Shown: positions 1 to 5,951, counted from the stretch's first letter. The stretch is DNA of 6,954 nucleotides from Candidatus Omnitrophota bacterium (GCA_023135855.1 JAGLSH010000037.1:1-6954); one strand, 5' to 3'. Made by a program: numbers and translations. Notes: a model not told the origin generated them from the sequence alone.

Positions 1-307
1 TGATCCTTTCTTTTTTATTCTCACGTATCTCTTGCTTATGTTCCATGATATCTTCTCTTCTTTCTTTCATCTCTTGCTTATACTCCATGATGTTTTCCTT
101 TTTGTCTTCCCATCTATCTTGCTTATGTTCCATGATGTTTTCTCTTCTTTCTTTCATATTCTCTTTATGCTCCATGATCCTTTCTTTTTTATTCTCACGC
201 ATCTCTTGCTTATGTTCCATCCTATTTTCTTTTCTATCTCTCATGCCTTCTTTATATTCCATTTTGTTTTCTTTTCTGTCACCACGCATATCTTTTCTAT
301 GCTCCAT
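1..307 (-). repeat. 87-bp tandem coding repeat (15+14 residue units)
   Basis: Seven coding units run from residue 95 of the exported protein to the window edge, with lengths 15, 14, 15, 14, 15, 14 and 15 residues. The DNA therefore repeats at 87 bp; a 17-base segment at 54-70 recurs at 141-157, exactly 87 bases on. A longer-range echo also exists: 1-46 and 175-220 match with one mismatch (position 26 against 200), a 174-bp period. Units nearest the signal peptide are the most diverged and those near the window edge are the most alike. The array is incomplete here. Confidence 0.88.
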
Positions 308-589
308 AGAGCCTTTACGCTTATTATCATAACGCTTCTTATCTGCTGGCCTACCCTTAGATCCATCTTTCTTCTTAAAAGATCTCTTATCTTTTTTAAA
401 ACCTTGTTGATTTGCTTTTTTATTACCTTCCCTTTTTGTAGCTTTCTTATTTACATTAACTTTCCGAGAAGAATTAGTTTTCTTTCTTGCAGGTTTAGAA
501 CCTTTTTTAGCAAAAGCAACATTCCCTCCTAAACTTAAAAATAAAACTAGCAGCCCTACACCTATTACTCTTAACTTTAATCTTCCCAT
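1..589 (-). CDS. Exported Lys/Arg/Glu-rich repeat protein with predicted single alpha-helix (C-terminus beyond window)
   Basis: Not a family I recognise. I read 196 residues; the gene continues past the left edge. Residues 1-27 form a clear signal peptide: basic MGRLKLR, a hydrophobic core at about 8-21, and cleavage after AFA. Residues 28-94 are a basic, low-complexity linker rich in Lys, Arg, Asn, Ser and Gly. From residue 95 onward there are seven units, each opening with Met-Glu-His/Tyr-(Lys/Arg) and alternating 15 and 14 residues, for example MEHKQEMRENKKERI then MEHKENMKERRENI. The dense i/i+4 Glu-Lys/Arg pairs suggest a long charged helix of the single-alpha-helix (ER/K) type rather than a globular fold. 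The start is ATG at 589, because the ATG at 594 reaches a stop after five codons and an AGGAGGT site lies 5 nt upstream of the chosen start. It begins 21 nt after the LpxA-type gene, so it is probably the next cistron. A structural or surface-binding envelope role is inference. The forward-strand frames over it are Phe/Leu-rich shadows. Confidence 0.82.
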   Translation of the reverse strand, partial: MGRLKLRVIGVGLLVLFLSLGGNVAFAKKGSKPARKKTNSSRKVNVNKKATKREGNKKANQQGFKKDKRSFKKKDGSKGRPADKKRYDNKRKGSMEHRKDMRGDRKENKMEYKEGMRDRKENRMEHKQEMRENKKERIMEHKENMKERRENIMEHKQDRWEDKKENIMEYKQEMKERREDIMEHKQEIRENKKERI

Positions 590-594
590 CTCAT

Positions 595-601
595 ACCTCC
601 T
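595..601 (-). promoter_or_regulatory. Strong Shine-Dalgarno site of the repeat protein
   Basis: Read on the minus strand this is AGGAGGT, 5 nt before the ATG at 589. It lies in the 21-nt gap after the LpxA-type stop codon. It decides the start, because the nearer ATG at 594 opens only a five-codon frame. Confidence 0.85.
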
Positions 602-610
602 TTTTTAAAA

Positions 611-1486
611 TCAACCTTTATCAAATTTACTTGGATCAAACTTCATTATCGATTCATAAGTAGGTATTTTCCTTCTTATGAAATAAGGATAATCTAGGAA
701 TAATTTCTCCCACAAACTACTTCTCTTGGGCCCGCAAATTCCTCTTTTAGAAGAAAGAATAAAAACAATTATTTCCTTTACTACCAAAGAATCTAATTTT
801 CCCAACTCATCTAAGGCACTTTTAAGAAGTAATTCTTTACGATAAAGGATCTTATAAGCTTTTCTAATTTGGCTTATTTCTCCTTTACTAAAATCTGCTC
901 TTTTTAGCCCTATTAGATTAAGGCCCCAAACTTTTGAATCACCCACCACCATCATAAAAGGAGGAACATCTTGATTAATTCTAGACAATCCACCTATCAT
1001 TGCTAACCTACCAATTTTAACGAATTGATGAACAGTTACATTTCCTGAAATAAAAGCTTTATCTCCTATCTCAATATGACCAGCAATTAAAGTTCCGTTA
1101 CAAATAACAACATTGTTAGCTATCTTACAATCATGAGCAACATGAGAACAAGCCATAAGAAAATTACCATCTCCCAAGGAAGTTGCTTTATCCGAAAAGC
1201 TTGAACAATTAATAGTAACATATTCCCGGATGATATTATCTTTTCCGATATAAACTTTTCCCTTCTCTGCCCCGGCATCTATCATCTGAGGAACTTCACC
1301 AATAACGCTTCCACTTCCAATGAAAGTATTATCACCAATATAAGTATTAGCCCTTAAATGCGCAAAAGCTGAAACTTTTACTCCTTTGCCTAAATGTACA
1401 CCACTTTCTAAATAAGCATAAGGACCAATGCTTACATCCTCCCCTAGTATTACGCCTTTTTCTATAATTGCTTTGGGGTGAATCAT
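611..1486 (-). CDS. lpxA: LpxA-type acyl-ACP:UDP-sugar O-acyltransferase (divergent)
   Basis: LpxA transfers a 3-hydroxyacyl chain from acyl carrier protein to the 3-OH of UDP-GlcNAc in the cytoplasm, the first step of lipid A synthesis. Here 291 residues show left-handed beta-helix hexapeptide repeats (about 1-185) and an LpxA-like C-terminal helical domain (about 186-250). Diagnostic segments are IGEVPQ (62-67), REYVTIN (87-93), HVAHDC (115-120), AGH (135-137), HQF (153-155), QDVPP (172-176) and GLKR (193-196). By hand alignment to E. coli LpxA, catalytic His125 is His118, His122 is His115, His144 is His137, Gln161 is Gln154 and Arg204 is Arg196. However Asp74, Lys76, His99 and Glu200 become Met68, Asp70, Asn93 and Ile192, so the sugar-nucleotide substrate is uncertain. 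About 40 residues extend past the usual end. It starts 1 nt after the DUF3108-like stop with an excellent ribosome site. No lpxD, fabZ, lpxC or lpxB is adjacent, which is unusual. It could be a lipid A enzyme with a drifted site or a paralogue acting on another sugar. Confidence 0.85.
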   Translation of the reverse strand: MIHPKAIIEKGVILGEDVSIGPYAYLESGVHLGKGVKVSAFAHLRANTYIGDNTFIGSGSVIGEVPQMIDAGAEKGKVYIGKDNIIREYVTINCSSFSDKATSLGDGNFLMACSHVAHDCKIANNVVICNGTLIAGHIEIGDKAFISGNVTVHQFVKIGRLAMIGGLSRINQDVPPFMMVVGDSKVWGLNLIGLKRADFSKGEISQIRKAYKILYRKELLLKSALDELGKLDSLVVKEIIVFILSSKRGICGPKRSSLWEKLFLDYPYFIRRKIPTYESIMKFDPSKFDKG

Positions 1487-1487
1487 C

Positions 1488-2219
1488 CTAATCCTCCTTC
1501 CTTACAACAGTAATCTTACCAGCCAATGAAATAAATTCTAATCGCAAAGGTATTTTTTCTTCCTTGTCTAACCATAAACTAAATCTCTTCGCTCCTCTTC
1601 CAATAAGAAAATAAGTATCCCTCTTGTCACCATTAAACTTTAAAACTCGTTCTTTTACCATCTTTATTTTCATTTTTTGAGTAGGAAGATTAAAAATCAT
1701 CCACTCACCTGCTTCTAAAGCTAGATCTTGTGGGAAAAAATAAAGCAACTGTAGGATATTGTATATAGGGATATCCTGTGCAAAAATCTCTTCCTTCTTT
1801 TTAGAGCTACTATTGGTTATTTTGATTTGCCCTTTCTCCTGATCGTAAACCTCTTTAATAATTTCCTTCTTACCGAAAAAAACAATATCTCTTTCTACTC
1901 TTACTGGAAGAGAAGTTTCGCTATTAATAAAAACTTTTTCTTCACTATCTAAATCCAAAAGATTAAGGATATTTGTATCTGAATTTACTGACAAGACATC
2001 TACTGTTATTCCATCTACTTCCTTACGCCCCAAGTATTCCCACTCTATATACCCTGCAGAAATCCCATTAAAATAAACATCATAAACCAACTTTTCTTTG
2101 TTTTGAAACCGATTCTTTATTCCCTCTGCAAAAGCTAAATCTCCACCAACTACACTGCTACTCATTAAAAATGCAGCTACTACTAAAATAATAAATGCTT
2201 TCATCTTAATTTTTTTCAA
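1488..2219 (-). CDS. Exported DUF3108-like protein
   Basis: The sequence is 243 residues with a signal peptide: basic start MKKIKMK, hydrophobic core at about 8-24, likely cleavage after LAFA near residue 31. The mature part has the look of the DUF3108 family: an early KLVYDVYFNGISAGYIEWE stretch, alternating beta-strand segments, then IYNILQLLYFFPQDLALEAGE (residues about 152-172, the usual Leu-rich segment before a Gly) and a C-terminal PLRLEF strand. DUF3108 proteins are exported proteins of unknown molecular function in diderm bacteria. No catalytic motif is visible and there is no lipobox Cys, so a periplasmic or outer-membrane-associated beta-rich protein is inferred. The start is probably TTG at 2219, 2 nt after the patatin stop, giving a basic n-region; the in-frame ATG at 2204 would remove only five residues and also leaves a usable signal peptide. 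Neither has a visible ribosome site, which suggests translational coupling to the upstream gene. The family assignment is by pattern only. Confidence 0.75.
   Translation of the reverse strand: MKKIKMKAFIILVVAAFLMSSSVVGGDLAFAEGIKNRFQNKEKLVYDVYFNGISAGYIEWEYLGRKEVDGITVDVLSVNSDTNILNLLDLDSEEKVFINSETSLPVRVERDIVFFGKKEIIKEVYDQEKGQIKITNSSSKKKEEIFAQDIPIYNILQLLYFFPQDLALEAGEWMIFNLPTQKMKIKMVKERVLKFNGDKRDTYFLIGRGAKRFSLWLDKEEKIPLRLEFISLAGKITVVRKED
1493..1499 (-). promoter_or_regulatory. Shine-Dalgarno site of the LpxA-type gene, inside the DUF3108-like gene
   Basis: On the minus strand this reads AAGGAGG, 6 nt before the ATG at 1486. It overlaps the last codons of the DUF3108-like gene, whose TAG stop lies in the spacer. 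That arrangement indicates one transcript and coupled translation. Confidence 0.85.
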
Positions 2220-2221
2220 TA

Positions 2222-4096
2222 TTAATTAGATACTAAACTCTTGATTTCTTCTATTTTGCTTTGGGCTGCTATCTCTCCTCTTCTAACAAATGTCGATATC
2301 TTTTCAAATTCCATCCAGCCTAAACCCTCTAGATTAGTATGAACAACTACATCAGCAATTTTTACCGCTTCTTCAATAAATCTTTGCTGCATTGTTTCAA
2401 TACTCCCAAAAATAAAATCAAAAATATGAAAACGGTCACGCTTACGATATTCCCTACGAGATTGCTCAGAAGAAAGACTGATATTGGAAGCAATTATCTT
2501 ATGGGTATCGTGATTCAAAAGTACTTTTGTCGGTAAAGGACTTAAAATCCCTCCATCTAAGAGAATATTCTTCTTAAGCTTTATAGGTTCAAAAATACCA
2601 GGGAAAGCGCAGCTAGCTGCTACAGCCTTGTATAAAAAGCCTTTATCTAATACTACTGGCTTTCTTTTAAGAAAGTCAAAAGCAACTATTTTAAGAGTAT
2701 GCTTTAGGTCATAAAAAGTTAAATTCTTAAATACACTCTTAAAAATACCTTCAAGCCTTCTTGCCCTCATAATTCCTTTAAAAGGAAAAGTAAATCCTAA
2801 AATAGAAAACTTACCAATTTTCTTTCCAAACTCATTAGAAGCTTTTTCAATCTTCTCTACGCTAAAACCTATCGCCCAAAGAGCAGCAATAACCGCACCC
2901 ATGCTCGAACCAGAAGCAATATCAACATCTACACTATTTTCTTCTAAGACTTTTAAAACTCCAATATGAGAAAACCCATAAGCTGCCCCACTACCTAAAG
3001 CTATCCCTAAAGTAACTTCGCCAATTTCACGAGAAATTCTTCTCAAAGCTTTAGGATAGCTTTCCTGACTAACAAGAGGTAAAGTAGCATAAACCGGATG
3101 GTTGATGAATCTTCTTTTTTTCTCGAATATCAACTCTTCTTTATCAAAACTTTCAGTAAAAATTACTTTAATCTTTTCTTGGTTCAAAGGATTATGAATT
3201 TTTAATTTTCTTATCAAAAATGCCCCTCTTATTAATTCTTCTCTATTAGGAAAAAGAATATAATGCACCTGATGAGCTGGGGTAATGAAATCATCAAAAT
3301 GCCCTTCTAGAAATTTATGGGGAATTTCATAAAGTATAAAATGATAATTCTCAGAAAGAAAGTTTAGAAGAGGTAGAAAATTATCGCTAGCATCCGCCCG
3401 TATATATAAATAATCAATATCACTATTTATAATATGCTCAGTTAAAGCCTCCTCACTAAAATCCTTTAAAGATAAAATTTCACTCTTTGGGTCTGAAAGT
3501 AAAACTTCAGAAATAAAATGTGCTTTATCTTCACCAAAAGGAATAATTTGAATGCAGATAACATCTTTTTGAGTTTGTTCCTTTACCTTTACTCCCAAAT
3601 CAAACATATACCGAGTCTTTCCGGATAAAACACTACCCATAATACCAATTTTCTTAGATTGGAATATCTTCTTCGGCTTAGACCTAACCTTAACTCGTTG
3701 AGAAAGAATACGTGAAAAATCTAAAGCAAGGTAAGGATTCTTTTTTAGGAATTTCTTAAAGTCATCATCTTCTATTTGCAAAACAAGAGAAGTTTCAATT
3801 GACTTTACAGTTACCGAATGAGGGTCATTGGTGAGAAGAGAAATTATTCCAAAGCAAGTACCCCGTTTAAGAATCTCTATCCTTCGATCCTTCGCGCCAG
3901 CTTTTGCTGAAGCGACAACTCTTCCTTTAATAAGAAAATAAAAACGTCCTGGAGGATCTTTTTCTTTATAAATTATCTCTCCGTTTTTATATTCTTTAAC
4001 TTCAGAAATATTAATTAGTTGCTTTATTTGCCTCGGATTTAAACCATTAAAAGGCGGGCTGTTACCGATAATTAAATTTATCTCTTTATTATTCAT
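2222..4096 (-). CDS. Patatin-like phospholipase with cNMP-binding-like and P-loop domains (NTE-like)
   Basis: Predicted serine lipid acyl hydrolase of 624 residues, with an architecture like bacterial relatives of neuropathy target esterase. Domain 1 (about 10-135) is a cyclic-nucleotide-binding-like beta-roll, with NGEIIYKEKDPPGRFYFLIKGRV. Its phosphate cassette is degenerate: FGI at 82-84 instead of FGE, and His93 where an Arg is usual, so cAMP binding is doubtful. Domain 2 (about 148-345) has an intact Walker A motif, GSVLSGKT (154-161), and a Walker-B-like strand YHFILYEIP (251-259), resembling MinD/ArsA-type P-loop folds. Domain 3 (about 361-595) is patatin: oxyanion loop GSGAAYG (368-374), nucleophile motif GSSMG with Ser398, and the DGG motif with Asp514. 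The loop has Tyr373 where Arg is common. There is no signal peptide or obvious membrane span, so it is cytoplasmic or peripheral at the inner membrane. The ATG start has no visible ribosome site. It heads the four-gene cluster, and phospholipid turnover linked to envelope assembly is inferred. Confidence 0.88.
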   Translation of the reverse strand: MNNKEINLIIGNSPPFNGLNPRQIKQLINISEVKEYKNGEIIYKEKDPPGRFYFLIKGRVVASAKAGAKDRRIEILKRGTCFGIISLLTNDPHSVTVKSIETSLVLQIEDDDFKKFLKKNPYLALDFSRILSQRVKVRSKPKKIFQSKKIGIMGSVLSGKTRYMFDLGVKVKEQTQKDVICIQIIPFGEDKAHFISEVLLSDPKSEILSLKDFSEEALTEHIINSDIDYLYIRADASDNFLPLLNFLSENYHFILYEIPHKFLEGHFDDFITPAHQVHYILFPNREELIRGAFLIRKLKIHNPLNQEKIKVIFTESFDKEELIFEKKRRFINHPVYATLPLVSQESYPKALRRISREIGEVTLGIALGSGAAYGFSHIGVLKVLEENSVDVDIASGSSMGAVIAALWAIGFSVEKIEKASNEFGKKIGKFSILGFTFPFKGIMRARRLEGIFKSVFKNLTFYDLKHTLKIVAFDFLKRKPVVLDKGFLYKAVAASCAFPGIFEPIKLKKNILLDGGILSPLPTKVLLNHDTHKIIASNISLSSEQSRREYRKRDRFHIFDFIFGSIETMQQRFIEEAVKIADVVVHTNLEGLGWMEFEKISTFVRRGEIAAQSKIEEIKSLVSN

Positions 4097-4213
4097 CTTT
4101 TTGGTTTATATAGTTTATTTTGTTGATGAGTAGATAGGTTTATGAGTTAATGGGAAAAAATAAAATATATTAACCCATATACCCATTAACTCATATGTCC
4201 CTCAACTAATAAA
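4097..4213. other. 117-nt gap before the patatin operon
   Basis: There is no gene here. It separates the glycosidase stop from the patatin start, both on the minus strand. Most of it is the octamer inverted array. I found no convincing sigma-70 promoter for the patatin cluster and no Shine-Dalgarno site before its ATG, so either transcription reads through from the glycosidase or the promoter is of a type I cannot recognise. Confidence 0.6.
4122..4198. repeat. Inverted pair of degenerate octamer arrays around an A-rich spacer
   Basis: The plus strand carries four head-to-tail octamers: GTTGATGA at 4122, GTAGATAG at 4130, GTTTATGA at 4138 and GTTAATGG at 4146. After a 13-nt A-rich spacer (4154-4166), the minus strand carries four more of the same type: ACATATGA from 4198, GTTAATGG from 4190, GTATATGG from 4182 and GTTAATAT from 4174. 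The consensus is about GTTDATGR. Within this, 4141-4154 and 4182-4195 form a perfect 14-bp inverted repeat with a 27-nt loop. It lacks the GC-rich stem and U-run of an intrinsic terminator. It could be an intergenic repeat family, a protein-binding array or an mRNA 3' hairpin. Confidence 0.75.
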
Positions 4214-5425
4214 TTATATTATTATTTTTTTATCTTTACATATCTTACCATAAGTATATGCGAAAGGTTTTATTTTCCTCTCAAAGGTATAATAGTTAAC
4301 CTCAGTTAATCCAAAACGAGGTCCAAAACCCTTATCCCATTCAAAATTATCCATTAACGACCACCAAAGGTAACCTCTTATGTCAACGCCTTCTTTCATT
4401 GCCAAAGCCAAACCCTTAAGGTGGCTAATTAAAAAATCTTCATAGGATGAATCTTTATCTTCAGCAGTTCCATTCTCAGTAATTATTATCGGTAAATTAT
4501 ATCGTTTTAATTTTTTAAGAAGTTTATAAAACCCTTGAGCATAAACATTCCAACCAAGATAGTTTTGCCTCTGACCTTTAGGCCTATAATCAGACTCCTC
4601 ACCCACTAATCCTTTGAACTTAGAAAACTCTCGGCAATAATAATTTAGGCCAATGAAATCTAAAGCATTTTTCTTTGTTAAATAGTTAAGAATTCGAAAA
4701 TTAAAAAAATAACTACGTAAACCAGCACTTAAAGAGTTTAAAGCGAAATTAAAGCCCGGACTTGGAGAAAACACTCTTAAACTTTTTGCCATTGAGACCT
4801 GAGGCTGGATATTACTATCCCGGTATATCTTTTTTATCTCTTGGTAGCCAGTGATATGAGCAGCTAGAATATTATTTAAAACTTTATTGGCTTGAGGTAA
4901 GGACTTAACCCCTGGAGGCCAAATTCCACAAATGAAACTATTATAAATATAAACTAAAGGCTCATTAAAAATAATCCATAAATCTACTCTTTCTTTAAAA
5001 GCTTCAACTGTTTTTTGTAAAAATTTTAAAAAGTAATCAATATTTTTAGTCTCAGCCCACCCACCTTGTTTAGCGAACCAAATAGGATTAGTAAAATGAT
5101 GAAGAGTAACTATTGGTTTTAAATTGTATTTTATTAAAGCATCAATAACTTCTTTATAATGAGCAATCTCTTCTTGAGAAAAAGTAGCAGCATCAGGTTG
5201 GATCCTGGCCCATTCTAAAGATATTCTTAGACTATTTAAATTAAGACTACTGGCTAGTTTGAAATCTTGATCAAATAAGTGGTAATGTTTACAAGCAGAA
5301 GCAGAATTTGTTAAACCCTTTTCCTTCTCCCAAAAATACCAATCAGAGTTTGAATTGTCTCCTTCACACTGATAACTTGAAAGAGCAGCACCCCATAAAA
5401 AATGAGAAGGAAATTGTATCTGCAT
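4214..5425 (-). CDS. Glycoside hydrolase family 1 (beta-glucosidase-like)
   Basis: GH1 enzymes are retaining exo-beta-glycosidases that cleave beta-glucosides, beta-galactosides or similar small oligosaccharides. The 403-residue protein begins with the family N-terminal signature FLWGAALSSYQCEGD (9-23, with sugar-binding Gln19). It then shows RISLEWARIQP (67-77), TLHHFTNP (107-114, His110), the acid/base motif FNEP with Glu155, the NYY motif (261-263), the nucleophile motif ITENG with Glu317, and WWSLMDNFEW (354-363, with the sugar-contacting Glu362-Trp363 pair). All catalytic residues are present, so it should be active. It is somewhat shorter than the usual 440-480 residues, with compact loops between the two catalytic Glu residues. 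There is no signal peptide, so it acts in the cytoplasm on imported or internal glycosides; the exact substrate cannot be read. The ATG at 5425 has no Shine-Dalgarno site but starts exactly at the family N-terminus. It follows the ACT gene by 81 nt and precedes the patatin cluster by 117 nt. Confidence 0.93.
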   Translation of the reverse strand: MQIQFPSHFLWGAALSSYQCEGDNSNSDWYFWEKEKGLTNSASACKHYHLFDQDFKLASSLNLNSLRISLEWARIQPDAATFSQEEIAHYKEVIDALIKYNLKPIVTLHHFTNPIWFAKQGGWAETKNIDYFLKFLQKTVEAFKERVDLWIIFNEPLVYIYNSFICGIWPPGVKSLPQANKVLNNILAAHITGYQEIKKIYRDSNIQPQVSMAKSLRVFSPSPGFNFALNSLSAGLRSYFFNFRILNYLTKKNALDFIGLNYYCREFSKFKGLVGEESDYRPKGQRQNYLGWNVYAQGFYKLLKKLKRYNLPIIITENGTAEDKDSSYEDFLISHLKGLALAMKEGVDIRGYLWWSLMDNFEWDKGFGPRFGLTEVNYYTFERKIKPFAYTYGKICKDKKIII

Positions 5426-5506
5426 TTAAATAATTAATCGAAACAATTATCTCGGTTATAACTCCTTACACACCAATTAATTATAACTAAACAATATAGC
5501 TATAGT

Positions 5507-5902
5507 TTAAGCAGAAAGTATCGCTAAAGCTTTGTCGTTGTCATTAGCAGAAAAAATAATAATTGCATATTTGCCTGGCTCATAAGTTGTTCCGTACATA
5601 TAATCTAAATTAAGACCATTACCTTTTAGTTTAGAAGTAAGAAGTTGAAGCTGTCCGGTTTCATCTGGCATCTCTACAACTATAATCTCTCTTTCCTCTA
5701 CAGAACCTCTAGTTGATAAAAGTTCCTTTATTTTAACATTGTCAGAAGTCACAAATCTAAAAACTGCCTTGCCATTAACGGCCCAAGCAGATATTGCCCG
5801 AACATTAATTCCATTGTCTTTGATAATAACGGATATCTCTTCTAGTTCGCCTATTTTGTTTTCTCCAGTAAAAAGAATTTCTGTACCTTTGGTTGCTTTC
5901 AT
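5507..5902 (-). CDS. Small tandem ACT-domain protein (putative amino-acid sensor)
   Basis: The 131 residues consist of two ACT-like beta-alpha-beta-beta-alpha-beta modules and nothing else. The first spans about 8-66, with NKIGELEEISVIIKDNGINV (15-34). The second spans about 73-131, with DETGQLQLLTSKLKGNGLNL (80-99). Both show the typical Gly-x-Leu turn into helix 1 and the Gly-(Ile/Leu)-Asn-(Val/Leu) turn into strand 2, where ACT domains bind amino acids at dimer interfaces. No enzyme domain is attached, so a stand-alone ligand-binding regulator is inferred; neither ligand nor partner can be read, and no amino-acid biosynthesis gene is nearby. The ATG at 5902 has a good AAGGAGA site 6 nt upstream and a near-consensus sigma-70 promoter further up. 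The length matches the stand-alone double-ACT proteins common in bacteria. It may be cotranscribed with the glycosidase 81 nt downstream, but the gap makes this uncertain. Confidence 0.85.
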   Translation of the reverse strand: MKATKGTEILFTGENKIGELEEISVIIKDNGINVRAISAWAVNGKAVFRFVTSDNVKIKELLSTRGSVEEREIIVVEMPDETGQLQLLTSKLKGNGLNLDYMYGTTYEPGKYAIIIFSANDNDKALAILSA

Positions 5903-5908
5903 CTTTTG

Positions 5909-5915
5909 TCTCCTT
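5909..5915 (-). promoter_or_regulatory. Shine-Dalgarno site of the ACT-domain gene
   Basis: The minus strand reads AAGGAGA with a 6-nt spacer to the ATG at 5902. This supports the chosen start; no competing in-frame start lies upstream with a better site. Confidence 0.85.
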
Positions 5916-5951
5916 TTTTGAATAAATATATACTATTTGATAAATCAGAAA

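Noticed and set aside
1..307. Possible CRISPR array, from regular repeats with variable parts
   Set aside because: The repeats are coding and in frame, diverge gradually, and have no constant-repeat/unique-spacer division. The period matches helix geometry.
32..532. Long forward-strand open frames, Phe/Leu/Ser-rich, resembling a membrane protein
   Set aside because: They are the antisense of the Lys/Glu-rich repeat gene on the minus strand, which has a signal peptide and a strong ribosome site. The periodic composition merely mirrors the repeat, and no ribosome site precedes the forward frames.
592..594. ATG at 594 as the start of the repeat protein
   Set aside because: It is in a different frame and meets a stop after five codons. 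The ATG at 589 gives the signal peptide.
2339..2536. 65-codon forward open frame
   Set aside because: Lies wholly inside the patatin domain coding region on the other strand, with no family resemblance.
4141..4195. Intrinsic terminator of the glycosidase gene
   Set aside because: The 14-bp stem is AT-rich, the loop is 27 nt and no U-run follows on the minus strand. It is better described as the octamer inverted array.
5455..5504. Inverted repeat GTTATAA/TTATAAC (5455-5461, 5481-5487) and palindrome TATAGCTATA (5495-5504) between the ACT and glycosidase genes
   Set aside because: Short and AT-only, expected by chance in this composition; no terminator signature or known operator.
5426..5506. 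Separate promoter for the glycosidase gene
   Set aside because: Several TATAAT-like words occur on the minus strand but none has a -35 hexamer at 16-18 nt, so I could not support one.
5739..5921. 60-codon forward open frame
   Set aside because: Antisense to the ACT gene and its leader; no ribosome site and no recognisable protein.
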